Shown: piece after piece, positions 16,080-24,052 of the stretch
Layout of the letters: each line of letters starts with the position of its first letter
Position numbering within the stretch: position 1 is the stretch's first letter
Assembly (NCBI GenBank): GCA_028527945.1
Contig: JAQQAK010000098.1
Span: 1 to 27,386, forward strand
DNA: 27,386 nt
Source of the DNA: Spirochaetaceae bacterium
Lineage (GTDB): Bacteria > Spirochaetota > Spirochaetia > UBA9216
Reading direction: 5' to 3'
The notes under the pieces: model-generated
Told to the model about the DNA's origin: nothing
What the model saw: only the letters and a program-made list of their open reading frames with translations
Database searches by the model: none
Program-made: the position numbers and the translations under genes

Positions 16080-17462
16080 ATGCTTTTAAGACATACACCA
16101 GCAGAAGTTGCAGAGCGAAAAGCTTTAACAATAAATCCGGCAAAAACATGTCAGCCGATTGGCGCAATGTATGCTTCTTTTGGTATACACGGCTGCCTGC
16201 CGCATAGCCACGGTTCACAAGGCTGCTGTGCCTACCACCGTTCAACACTTACAAGGCACTATAAAGAACCTGTTATGGCATCAACAAGTTCTTTTACAGA
16301 GGGAGCATCTGTTTTTGGTGGACAATCAAACCTTATAGCTGCCCTGAATACTATTTTCACAGTATATAATCCAGACGTTGTAGCGGTTCATACAACATGT
16401 TTGTCAGAAACAATAGGAGATGACGTCACTCAGATTAAAAAGAAAGCTTTTGATGACGGAAAAATCCCTGAGGGCAAACGTATAGTAAATGTTAGTACAC
16501 CATCTTACGTAGGTTCACATGTAACAGGTTTTGCCGGTATGTGCGCAGCCATAGCAAAAGAATTTTGTGTACCAACAGAAGAAAAAACAGATCAAATAAA
16601 TCTTATTCCAGGTTGGGTAGAACCCGCTGACATGAGAGAACTTAAAAGACTCATGAAAGAAATGAATGTTCCTATGGTCATGTATCCGGACACCTCAGGG
16701 GTTCTTGATACACCAATGACTGGCGAGCATGACATGTTTCCTAAAGGCGGAACTACAATTGAACAACTTGAGACAACCGGAAGCAGCTTTCATACATTTG
16801 CTCTTGGTAAATTCGGTTCAGAAGATGCAGCAAGAGAGATTCAAAGAATAGCAAAAACGCCTTTTGATGTCATGGATCTTCCAATTGGTATACGAGCAAC
16901 AGACCGCTTTCTTATGAAAGTTTCAGAAATTACAGGAATGCCTGTTCCTGACAGCATAACAGATGAACGAGGAAGAGCTGTTGATTTAATTGCTGATATG
17001 CAGCAGTACTTCAGCGGTAAAAAGGTTGCACTGTTTGGGGATCCCGATCAGCTCTTTGCTCTTACAGAATTTCTGCTCGATATAGACATGAAACCTGTAC
17101 ATATTGTCAGCGGGACTCCCGGAAAGTACTTCTCTCAGAAGATGTCTGAAATCATTGACGATGAAGTTCCTACCGCAAATTACAGAAACGGTTCAAGAGC
17201 AGATACCTTTCTACTTCATCAGTGGATAAAAAATGAACCAGTAGATCTTTTGATAGGTAATTCTTATGGAAAGTATATTGCCAGAGATGAAGATATTCCA
17301 TTTGTAAGAATGGGTTTTCCAATTGTAGATCGAATAGGCCATCAGTATTTTCCAACTGTAGGCTACAGCGGAGCAATAAGAATTGCGGAAAATATTCTTA
17401 ACGCTCTAATGGACAGACAGGATCGAGACGCTCCTGAAGAGCGATTTGAACTTGTAATGTAA
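16080..17462 (+). CDS. nifK: Nitrogenase molybdenum-iron protein beta subunit
   Basis: This subunit forms the alpha2-beta2 dinitrogenase with NifD and holds the other half of the P-cluster. The 460-residue protein has cysteines C24, C49 and C107, corresponding to Azotobacter 70, 95 and 153, and the SYVGSHVTGF segment containing the P-cluster serine region. It lacks the roughly 50 N-terminal residues found in proteobacterial NifK, as does the clostridial protein. Together with the NifD insertion this marks a group III enzyme. GGAGAG lies upstream of the ATG. Three strong hairpins follow the gene. Confidence 0.98.
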   Translation: MLLRHTPAEVAERKALTINPAKTCQPIGAMYASFGIHGCLPHSHGSQGCCAYHRSTLTRHYKEPVMASTSSFTEGASVFGGQSNLIAALNTIFTVYNPDVVAVHTTCLSETIGDDVTQIKKKAFDDGKIPEGKRIVNVSTPSYVGSHVTGFAGMCAAIAKEFCVPTEEKTDQINLIPGWVEPADMRELKRLMKEMNVPMVMYPDTSGVLDTPMTGEHDMFPKGGTTIEQLETTGSSFHTFALGKFGSEDAAREIQRIAKTPFDVMDLPIGIRATDRFLMKVSEITGMPVPDSITDERGRAVDLIADMQQYFSGKKVALFGDPDQLFALTEFLLDIDMKPVHIVSGTPGKYFSQKMSEIIDDEVPTANYRNGSRADTFLLHQWIKNEPVDLLIGNSYGKYIARDEDIPFVRMGFPIVDRIGHQYFPTVGYSGAIRIAENILNALMDRQDRDAPEERFELVM

Positions 17463-17565
17463 TAGTAGTGGCCTTGGGCCATTACTATTTTGAAGTTAAC
17501 AAGCTTGTTTTGTTAACTTCAGGTTTTAACTAATAGAATGTCAGTCTGATGTTTTATTAGTTAAG
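17463..17565 (+). terminator. Three tandem stem-loops between nifK and nifE
   Basis: Stem 1: TAGTAGTGGCC pairs with GGCCATTACTA (about 17464-17488) with one wobble, then TTTT, so it resembles a terminator. Stem 2: GAAGTTAACA/TGTTAACTTC (17493-17502, 17512-17521) is perfect. Stem 3: TTAACTAATA/TATTAGTTAA (17527-17536, 17556-17565) is perfect. They fill nearly all of the 123-base spacer. They may partly terminate transcription or protect the 3' end of the nifHDK message, so that the scaffold genes nifEN are made in lower amounts. Confidence 0.65.
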
Positions 17566-17585
17566 AGAATAGGAGTAATTTTACT

Positions 17586-18956
17586 ATGAGCAGCTTAATA
17601 AAAGAACGTGAACATCAGGTTTTCACAAAAGGAAGAGATGATTATAAGATTTCAGCTGAAAAAGTATCAGCTGCCGGATCTGTCAGCCAAAGAGCATGTG
17701 TATTCTGCGGCTCCCGTGTTGTTCTCTACCCTATTGCAGACGCTCTCCATCTTGTACACGGACCAATTGGCTGCGCGGCTTACACATGGGATATCCGCGG
17801 AGCATTAAGCTCGGGTCCTGAACTTCACCGCAAAAGCTTTTCGACAGACCTTCGCGAAGAAGATGTAATCTTCGGTGGTGAAAAAAAATTGTACAGATCA
17901 TTAAAAAGATTAATACCAAAATATAATCCCAACGCGGTTTTTGTATACAGCACCTGTATTGTTGGAATTATAGGAGACGATGTTGAGGCTGTTTGCTCAA
18001 AAGTTGCTGCAGAAGAAGGGATATCCGTAATACCTGTTCACTCTGAAGGATTTAAAGGAACCAAAAAAGACGGATATAGAGCAGCTTGTAAAGCATTAAT
18101 GAGGCTCATAAAAACCGGTTCTACAATTCCCCGGAATAAAGGAAGCAAACCAGTTATCAATATTCTTGGAGAGTTCAACCTAGCCGGAGAGTCCTGGATA
18201 ATAAAGAAATACTACAAAAAAATGGGTATTGAGGTAGGAGCAATTCTAACAGGAGACGGAAGAGTTGAGCAAATAAGACAGGCAGCTAACGCAGAGCTAA
18301 ATATTGTTCAATGTTCTGGTTCTCTAAAATATCTTGCAAAAGATATGAAAGAAGAATGGGGAATTCCATTTAAACAGGTTTCATTCTTTGGAATAGAAGA
18401 CACAGCCTCTGCCCTCTATACAGTTGCAGAAAGCTTTCCGGATAATCCTGAAATAATGGAAAAAACAAAATCACTTGTTCAATCAGAGCTCAGCAAGGCT
18501 TATCCAATTCTGGAAAATTACAGAAAAGACCTTACAGGGAAAAAAGCAGCTGTTTATGTTGGCGGAGCATTTAAGGCATTCAGTATGCTCAGATCTCTCA
18601 AGTTTCTTGGTGTTTCTGTTGTTCTGATGGGCTCTCAAACCGGGAGCGCTGAAGAATATGAAGAAATGAAAGAAATGGCAGATCCAGGAACCGTGATTGT
18701 TGACGATTCAAATCCATCAGAGCTGTCAGCCTTTATACAGCAGCTTGGAGTGGATCTTTTTGTTGGAGGTGTAAAAGAACGGCCAATGGCTTTTAAATTG
18801 GGAATAGCGTTCTGCGATCATAATCATGAAAGAAAGATTGCCCTGGCAGGCTTTGAAGGAATGCTGAATTTTGCGAAAGAAATTCATAACAGTCTTACAA
18901 GCCGTGTCTGGCAGACAATAGATGAAGCAAGGGAGAGTGATCCATGGAAAATATAA
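17586..18956 (+). CDS. nifE: FeMo-cofactor scaffold protein NifE
   Basis: With NifN this forms the scaffold on which the NifB product matures into FeMo-co, receiving molybdenum and homocitrate through NifH. The 456-residue protein is homologous to NifD, with cysteines C38/C41, C63 and C124 (HGPIGC, YSTCIVGIIGDD), EGFKGTKKDGY, and the central VQCSGSLKYLA. It lacks the NifD cofactor histidine motif; the matching region reads FCDHNHERKIALAGFEG, which is diagnostic for NifE. GGAG precedes the ATG. It ends 13 bases inside nifN, consistent with coupled translation of a 1:1 complex. Confidence 0.97.
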   Translation: MSSLIKEREHQVFTKGRDDYKISAEKVSAAGSVSQRACVFCGSRVVLYPIADALHLVHGPIGCAAYTWDIRGALSSGPELHRKSFSTDLREEDVIFGGEKKLYRSLKRLIPKYNPNAVFVYSTCIVGIIGDDVEAVCSKVAAEEGISVIPVHSEGFKGTKKDGYRAACKALMRLIKTGSTIPRNKGSKPVINILGEFNLAGESWIIKKYYKKMGIEVGAILTGDGRVEQIRQAANAELNIVQCSGSLKYLAKDMKEEWGIPFKQVSFFGIEDTASALYTVAESFPDNPEIMEKTKSLVQSELSKAYPILENYRKDLTGKKAAVYVGGAFKAFSMLRSLKFLGVSVVLMGSQTGSAEEYEEMKEMADPGTVIVDDSNPSELSAFIQQLGVDLFVGGVKERPMAFKLGIAFCDHNHERKIALAGFEGMLNFAKEIHNSLTSRVWQTIDEARESDPWKI

Positions 18957-20350
18957 CAAATAAAATATCACCAGATGAAAACGCCGGAGCAGTAGTAAAT
19001 GCCTGCAAAACCTGTGCGCCTCTTGGAGCATCTCTCGCGATGAAAGGTATAGCAGGAAGTATGTGTATACTTCATGGCTCTCAAGGCTGTGCAACATATA
19101 TTAGAAGATATTTTATAAGCCATTTCAGAGAACCGGTAGATATAGCATCATCTTCTTTCAGTGAAAACACGGCTGTCTTCGGAGGAAAAGAAAACCTCTT
19201 TAACGGGATAAAAAACATTATTAAAAAATACAATCCAAAAGTTATCGGGATAGCAACGACCTGTCTCGCTGAAACAATTGGAGAAGATATTAGTTTTTAT
19301 GTGAAAGAACTTGAAAAAATTGCAGAATCAGAAAATATAACTTTCATTCATACTGATACAGCAGCCTACAAAGGAACACATATTACAGGATTTCTTAAAA
19401 TGACAGCGGCAGCAGCTAAACTGGCCGAACCACAAGAACTGTCATATGTTTCAGATAAAAAATTAAAACTTAATATCTTTCCGTGGATGGTTAGTCCGGG
19501 AGACATAAGAGGCCTGAAGAGTCTTGTAAAAGTGCTAGGAATTAGCGCAACATTCCTGCCTGATTACAGTCAAACAATGGACGGAGGAGCGTGGAGTAAG
19601 TACGAAGCTATCCCTAAAGGCGGAACAACTATTGATAATATAAAAAAGATGGGAGGCGCTAATCATTCACTAGAATTTGGAATTATTAGTTCGGAGGCTT
19701 GTAGCCCAGCTTCTATTTTAGAAGAAAACTGCAATATTCCCAAAAGTGTGCTTCCATTACCAATAGGACTTAGAGCAACAGATCTTTTGATAAATCATCT
19801 AAAAGAGCTTGCAGAAGAATACGGCTGTGAAATCAATTTATCAGAAGAACTTCAGGATGACAGAAGCAGGCTACTTGATGCCTATGCTGATGCTCATAAA
19901 TATTTTTCAGGAACAAAAGCAGCTGTTTACGGAGAAGCAGATTTTGTTTTATCAATGGCATCTTACCTTTGTGAAATTGGAATAGAACCAGCAATTTGTA
20001 TGACCGGAGAAAAAATATCTCTAAAACAAATCGAAATGATTAAAGAAACAATCAATCATTTTGGCTTTACAGAAACAACGGTTCTTGCAGATTCAGATTT
20101 CACAAATCTTGACGAAGCAATATTAGAGAATATGCCTGATCTCCTGATAGGAAACAGTAAGGGTTATAAAACAGCTCGCAAGTTTGGAATTCCGCTTGTG
20201 CGAGCAGGCTTCCCCATTCAGGATCGTTTTGGGGGGCAAAGACTTCAACTCACAGGATATAAAGGGGCTCAAAGGCTTACAGATGAGATAGCTAATACAA
20301 TAATAGCCAAAAGGCAAGCGGCTTCTCCTGTAGGTTATATGAGTATGTAG
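18944..20350 (+). CDS. nifN: FeMo-cofactor scaffold protein NifN
   Basis: This is the partner of NifE in the cofactor assembly complex and is homologous to NifK. The 468 residues include ACKTCAPLGA near residues 20-29, HGSQGCATYIRRYFISHFREP, TTCLAETIGED, and the C-terminal LPLPIGLRATD and AGFPIQDRFGGQRL segments conserved between NifK and NifN. Its ATG lies within the last codons of nifE. No nifX follows. A NifX-like domain is instead fused to NifB, whose gene begins 103 bases downstream. Confidence 0.96.
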   Translation: MENITNKISPDENAGAVVNACKTCAPLGASLAMKGIAGSMCILHGSQGCATYIRRYFISHFREPVDIASSSFSENTAVFGGKENLFNGIKNIIKKYNPKVIGIATTCLAETIGEDISFYVKELEKIAESENITFIHTDTAAYKGTHITGFLKMTAAAAKLAEPQELSYVSDKKLKLNIFPWMVSPGDIRGLKSLVKVLGISATFLPDYSQTMDGGAWSKYEAIPKGGTTIDNIKKMGGANHSLEFGIISSEACSPASILEENCNIPKSVLPLPIGLRATDLLINHLKELAEEYGCEINLSEELQDDRSRLLDAYADAHKYFSGTKAAVYGEADFVLSMASYLCEIGIEPAICMTGEKISLKQIEMIKETINHFGFTETTVLADSDFTNLDEAILENMPDLLIGNSKGYKTARKFGIPLVRAGFPIQDRFGGQRLQLTGYKGAQRLTDEIANTIIAKRQAASPVGYMSM

Positions 20351-20408
20351 AATATTTTAAGTTTGAACTGAATTGCTCAGACTTTAACGTAAAAACTGCC
20401 ATTAAATA

Positions 20409-20444
20409 TGCTTTTGCAACTTTTGGCAAATCTTTTTAAGGAAG
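20409..20444 (+). promoter_or_regulatory. Leader element before nifB, similar to that before nifK
   Basis: TGCTTTTGCAAC, TTTTGGCAAA, ATCTTTTTAAGGAAG runs directly into the nifB ribosome binding site. It matches the nifK leader at 16038-16074 in order, spacing and sequence. TTTGC and GCAAA can form a small stem. No sigma-54 or sigma-70 promoter is obvious, so the element probably acts at the RNA level. Confidence 0.4.
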
Positions 20445-20453
20445 GACATTAAA

Positions 20454-21713
20454 ATGAATACTGAGTTAACAAAAATACATCCATGTTTTAACAAAGAGGC
20501 AGCAGGTACCCGTGCAAGAATACATTTACCGGTAGCACCTAAATGTAATATTCAATGTAAATATTGCAGCAGAAAATATGACTGTATGAATGAAAGCCGT
20601 CCGGGAGTTACATCTGATGTTTTAAATCCGTTTCAGGCAGCATCCTACCTTGAAAAGGTTGCTGAAAAAATAGATATCGCCGTTGTTGGTATTGCCGGCC
20701 CCGGAGATGCTTTTGCCGAACCTGAAAAAACTCTTGAGACAATACATAGATGTAAGGAAAAACTCCCTGAAGCTATTTTCTGTCTATCAACAAACGGCTT
20801 GGCCTTGCCTGAACATATAGGTGAACTTTCAGAGGCAGGAGTAACACACGTAACCGTTACAATGAATACTCTTGATGTCGAAATTGGTCAGAATATCTAC
20901 GCTTGGGCAAGATTTAACAAAAAAAATTACAGGGGCGCGGATGCAGCCAGGCTTTTAATTGACAGACAGATAGAGTCTGTTCGCCTTTTAAAAGAAAGCG
21001 GAATTACTGTTAAAATTAATACAATTCTTATTCCCGGAATAAATGAAAGTCAGATTATTCCAATAGCAAAGATGGCTCAGCATTATGACGTTGATTTAAT
21101 GAATGTTATTCCATTAATACCTGTTGAAGGAACAGCATTTGAAAATTTTGAAGAACCATCCTGTCGCGATGTTGAAAGTTTCCGTTCAGCTGCTGGAGAG
21201 TTTGTAGATCAATCAAGGCATTGCAAACGATGCAGAGCAGACGCTGTTGGAATTCTTGGAGAAGACACAAACGCTGAAATCAGACTGTTGCTTGAAGAAT
21301 CATCACAACTTGGAGAAGGCTTTACAGAAGAACGAACCAAGATAGCATTTGTATCAAGAGAAGGTGTACTTGTAAACCAGCATCTTGGCGAAGCAGGAGA
21401 GTTTTATATCTATGAACCAACCAAAGATGAACTACAAATAACAGATATAAGAAAAGCACCTGCCGCCGGTGGAGGAAATAGCAGATGGAAAGAGGTTGCT
21501 GAAATTCTAAACGACTGCGCCTACGTATTAACAGGCGGAGCTGGAGATAATCCTGTACGGATTCTTGGTGATACAGGACTGAGTGTTTTAAGTATCGAAG
21601 GCCTGGCTCATGACGCGGCAAAAAAAATATTTTCAGGTGAAAGCGTAAAACATTTAAAAGTTAGAAAATCCTGTAAAGCAGGAAGCTGCGGAAGCGGTAA
21701 TGGATGTGATTGA
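20454..21713 (+). CDS. nifB: Nitrogenase cofactor biosynthesis radical-SAM protein NifB, with NifX-like C-terminal domain
   Basis: NifB fuses two [4Fe-4S] clusters with a carbide from S-adenosylmethionine to make NifB-co, the core of FeMo-co. The 419-residue protein has HPCFN near the N-terminus, the radical-SAM motif CNIQCKYCSRKYDC at 31-44, GPGDAFA and STNGL strand-loop motifs, and CKRCRADAVG near residue 259. Cys11 and the CKRC pair are the expected ligands of the substrate clusters. From about residue 295 onward is a dinitrogenase-cofactor-binding (NifX/NafY-like) domain. It ends in a cysteine-rich tail, CKAGSCGSGNGCD. AAGGAAGG lies before the ATG. Confidence 0.97.
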   Translation: MNTELTKIHPCFNKEAAGTRARIHLPVAPKCNIQCKYCSRKYDCMNESRPGVTSDVLNPFQAASYLEKVAEKIDIAVVGIAGPGDAFAEPEKTLETIHRCKEKLPEAIFCLSTNGLALPEHIGELSEAGVTHVTVTMNTLDVEIGQNIYAWARFNKKNYRGADAARLLIDRQIESVRLLKESGITVKINTILIPGINESQIIPIAKMAQHYDVDLMNVIPLIPVEGTAFENFEEPSCRDVESFRSAAGEFVDQSRHCKRCRADAVGILGEDTNAEIRLLLEESSQLGEGFTEERTKIAFVSREGVLVNQHLGEAGEFYIYEPTKDELQITDIRKAPAAGGGNSRWKEVAEILNDCAYVLTGGAGDNPVRILGDTGLSVLSIEGLAHDAAKKIFSGESVKHLKVRKSCKAGSCGSGNGCD

Positions 21714-21761
21714 TTAAAATATTATCTGCCTCAGCCCATGGCAGAAATATCTATACGAGGA

Positions 21762-21798
21762 ATGATAAAAAGTATTTCATGACTTTTTATCATCTTTT
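21762..21798 (+). terminator. Strong hairpin after nifB
   Basis: ATGATAAAAAGT (21762-21773) and ACTTTTTATCAT (21782-21793) form a perfect 12-bp stem with an 8-base loop, followed by CTTTTAG. GTTGC-TAC-GCAAC (21800-21812) is a second small hairpin. These may reduce read-through from nifB into the ferredoxin gene. The 159-base nifB-ferredoxin spacer contains no clear promoter of its own. Confidence 0.55.
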
Positions 21799-21872
21799 AG
21801 TTGCTACGCAACCAAGATCCTTGCCTTCCATGGCGAGCCTCTAACACAAAGTTTTTATAAAAGGAGAGAAAA

Positions 21873-22181
21873 ATGACAAAACCAGACAAAATAATTCTTG
21901 TATGTGGAAGTTTTAGAGCATCAGGAGAACCTCAGGGAGTATGCCAGAAAAAAGGTTCATTAGGCTTACTACCCTACCTACAGGAAGAATTGAATGACAG
22001 AGAGCTTGAAGGAGTTTCAATTGCTATGACATCTTGCTTAAACATGTGCGACAGGGGACCTGTTATGGCAATCTTTCCTGATAACATATGGTATGGCGGA
22101 ATAGATTCTGAAGACGCAATTGATGCTGTTCTTGATGCCCTTGAAGAGGATGAAACGGCAGCAGAATATTTATTAACTTAA
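21873..22181 (+). CDS. Thioredoxin-like [2Fe-2S] ferredoxin
   Basis: This is a small iron-sulfur protein of the clostridial/Azotobacter thioredoxin-fold [2Fe-2S] ferredoxin family. The 102 residues contain cysteines C11, C24, C55 and C59 in the C-x12-C ... C-x3-C arrangement of that family (VCGSFRASG, GVC, SCLNMCDRGP). AAGGAGAG precedes the ATG. Its position at the end of the nif genes suggests it donates electrons to nitrogenase or protects or supports its assembly, as nif-linked members do in other organisms. The exact role here is inferred. A GC-rich terminator closes the unit. Confidence 0.88.
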   Translation: MTKPDKIILVCGSFRASGEPQGVCQKKGSLGLLPYLQEELNDRELEGVSIAMTSCLNMCDRGPVMAIFPDNIWYGGIDSEDAIDAVLDALEEDETAAEYLLT

Positions 22182-22235
22182 TAAAGAGTTCGAAGGCATA
22201 CTTCTTAGAAAGACATTTGATAAATAAAGTAAAAG

Positions 22236-22258
22236 AGCCTCCTTACGGGGGCTTTAAA
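22236..22258. terminator. Bidirectional Rho-independent terminator
   Basis: AGCCTCC (22236-22242) and GGGGGCT (22247-22253) pair around TTAC with one G-U pair. It lies between the ferredoxin gene and the convergent acetyltransferase gene, whose stop codon is inside the right arm. On the minus strand it is followed by CTTTTAC. Confidence 0.75.
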
Positions 22259-22715
22259 AAATTCTTCTAAATACAACCATTTCAGACATTGAAAATCCAT
22301 TTTTATTATAAAAGGCATGAGCTGAAAAATTATTTTTATCTGTTAAAAGAGTTATTCTAAGAACATCTTTTTTCAGAGCGATTTCCGATGCGTATTCAAT
22401 AAGCCTGCTACCAATACCATTGGCGCGATATTCAGACCTCAAGACCATATCTTCCAATGTTGCAACTATTCCGCCAAGAGCTGTACTGACAGAATAAAGA
22501 AGACTTACCATACCGATAGGCTTTCCAGAAGCCTGATCAACCGCAATAAAAATATCTCCGTTAAAGTCTTCACTTAAAATTAAAGCAAGTCCATGCTCCT
22601 GTTTTTCTGGTTGCGGAATGAACTCTTCTTCTTGAGAAAAAAGAATATTTAAAAGCTCGACCATTTCCGGAATATCATCGTTTACAGCCTTGCGGTAGAT
22701 AATGTTATTGTTCAT
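22254..22715 (-). CDS. GNAT-family N-acetyltransferase
   Basis: This is a cytoplasmic acetyl-CoA-dependent acetyltransferase of unknown substrate. The 153 residues have the GNAT layout: an N-terminal IIYRKAVNDDIPEMVELL strand-helix, a central VATLEDMVLRSEYRANGIGSRLI segment containing the acetyl-CoA pyrophosphate-binding motif R-A-N-G-I-G-S around residues 95-105, and the C-terminal NNFSAHAFYNKNGF motif. GGAGG lies nine bases upstream, within the end of the preceding gene. It forms a two-gene leftward operon with another GNAT protein, three bases apart. Nothing links it to nitrogen fixation. Confidence 0.85.
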   Translation of the reverse strand: MNNNIIYRKAVNDDIPEMVELLNILFSQEEEFIPQPEKQEHGLALILSEDFNGDIFIAVDQASGKPIGMVSLLYSVSTALGGIVATLEDMVLRSEYRANGIGSRLIEYASEIALKKDVLRITLLTDKNNFSAHAFYNKNGFSMSEMVVFRRIF

Positions 22716-22718
22716 GAC

Positions 22719-23210
22719 TCAAACCTCCAAACTTAAGAAACATACAGTAAAAGGCAGATGTGGAAAGGTCTTTACACCATTAACCTTAAAACCATAATTT
22801 ATATACCATTCTTTGAGTCTCTTGTTTTCATCAACTATAGCAATACCAGCAGAGATACCATTCCTCTTTTTTATTTCAGAAGCAGCATAATCCAAAAGCT
22901 TTTGACCTATTCTATTATGTCGGTGTTCAGGAAGAACCGCCAACCTTTCCAGAAAATAATTGTCCTCAGATTTTGGATCTTTCTCAATGGCTATGCACCC
23001 AGCTTTATTATCACTATCTTTCGCAATAAAAAATTCGGTACCATTTTCAATTGATTCTTTCACCTTGTCCAAGCTTATGAAAGCGGGATTCGTCGGTGCG
23101 TTCTCTTTTGTAAAACCAAAATCGTCCGCAACGGTTAGAAATGATTTTTGAATAATGTTCTGTATCTCTTTCAGCTCTGCAGGCAAATCAGCCTGGCGTA
23201 TCTCAATCAT
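22719..23210 (-). CDS. GNAT-family N-acetyltransferase
   Basis: This is a second acetyl-CoA-dependent acetyltransferase, substrate unknown. The 163 residues start MIEIRQADLPAELKEIQNII and contain LERLAVLPEHRHNRIGQKLLDYA, with the acetyl-CoA loop R-H-N-R-I-G-Q around residues 95-101, and the C-terminal NKRLKEWYINYGFKVNG motif. It differs clearly from its neighbour and is not a recent duplicate. No good ribosome binding site precedes the ATG; the upstream DNA is AT-rich and probably holds the promoter of this two-gene operon. Confidence 0.83.
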   Translation of the reverse strand: MIEIRQADLPAELKEIQNIIQKSFLTVADDFGFTKENAPTNPAFISLDKVKESIENGTEFFIAKDSDNKAGCIAIEKDPKSEDNYFLERLAVLPEHRHNRIGQKLLDYAASEIKKRNGISAGIAIVDENKRLKEWYINYGFKVNGVKTFPHLPFTVCFLSLEV

Positions 23211-23312
23211 ATTTTATTTTATCATAATTCTGCTATTCTTGTCCGATAGCCGTATTAAAACAAGTTAAATATATCCCTAAAGAAACATTTTAAATTTATA
23301 GAATCCGTTTAA

Positions 23313-23702
23313 CAGCTTTACAATTGCTTTCATACTATAGTCTTATTCAATTCATACTTTTTACTGATTTTTGTATCCTTGCCAAGCCCCATCATCAGCA
23401 TATTCACCAACGATGAAAATATTATTTCAATGGCAGTCCCCTATTTAATGTTTACAGGTATTATTATTTTTCCAAAATCTCTGAACGTTACAATAGGAAA
23501 CGGAATAAGGGCGTATGGTGATACAAAATGGATGCTGTATACCCAGCTCCTTGGTTCTGTATTCGTTATTTTATCTGCCTATATATTGTCAAACATTTTT
23601 CCAATGAAGATATGGATTATCTACCTTACGCTGCTCATGGACGAATCGCTACGCTGCATAGTTAACGGTGTTCATTTCTACAGAAAAAAACACCCCACCT
23701 AG
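23313..23702 (+). pseudogene. C-terminal remnant of a MATE-family efflux transporter
   Basis: Only about the last quarter of a MATE (multidrug and toxin extrusion) transporter remains. The readable frame runs from 23313, after a stop codon, with clear family similarity from about 23346: LFNSYFLLIFVSLPSPIISIFTND, then YLMFTGIIIFPKSLNV, GNGIRAYGDTKWMLYTQLLG and a final helix. Intact MATE proteins have about 450 residues and 12 helices; here perhaps three remain. The only starts are a TTG at 23379 and internal ATGs, without a ribosome binding site. It is therefore a dead fragment at the border of the rearranged zone. Confidence 0.75.
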
Positions 23703-23708
23703 GCGGGG
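23693..23708 (-). terminator. GC-rich hairpin with T-run on the minus strand
   Basis: CCCCACC (23693-23699) faces GGCGGGG (23702-23708) with one A-C mismatch. The plus strand has seven As at 23684-23690, so on the minus strand the hairpin is followed by a U-tract. No leftward gene now ends here, suggesting that the gene it served has been deleted or replaced. It overlaps the stop of the MATE remnant. Confidence 0.45.
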
Positions 23709-23734
23709 CTGTCACATTCGGCGTATAGCCTTAT

Positions 23735-24052
23735 TGTGTCAAAATCAGTTCTTTTTTAACTATAACAACAGAAAATGGTGCGGCTAAGAGTAATACTGAC
23801 GTTAATTCATGGCATCTATTTCCTAGCCAAAAAGATAACATCAATTTTTATCCAGATAAGTCTTTTAATAATATTGATGTAGAACCTGGTTCTGTTATGG
23901 GTTGGGAGTCAGATGATAAATCGTCTTGGCGAGGTCATGTAGCTACTGTAACTGGAGTAAAACGTGATGATGACGGTAATGTTCAAAGCATAGACATAAT
24001 TCAAGGCCATTTGGGAGAGAATAGACCAGCTTTATTGATGCCGAAGGAATAG
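23735..24052 (+). pseudogene. Orphan Rhs-type C-terminal tip, CHAP/NlpC-like fragment without a start
   Basis: An open frame of about 105 codons ends at TAG 24050-24052. It has no ATG, GTG or TTG start before its middle. The readable part is ENGAKSNTDVNSWHLFPSQ, later EPGSVMGWESDD, WRGHVATVTGVKRDDDGN and IDIIQGHLGENRP. The PGSV...GHVATVTGV layout resembles the histidine half of CHAP or NlpC/P60 amidase-like domains. The nucleophile cysteine part would lie upstream and is absent. It joins abruptly to the Rhs frame near 24020. I interpret it as a displaced or broken polymorphic-toxin tip; the domain call is tentative. Confidence 0.5.
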
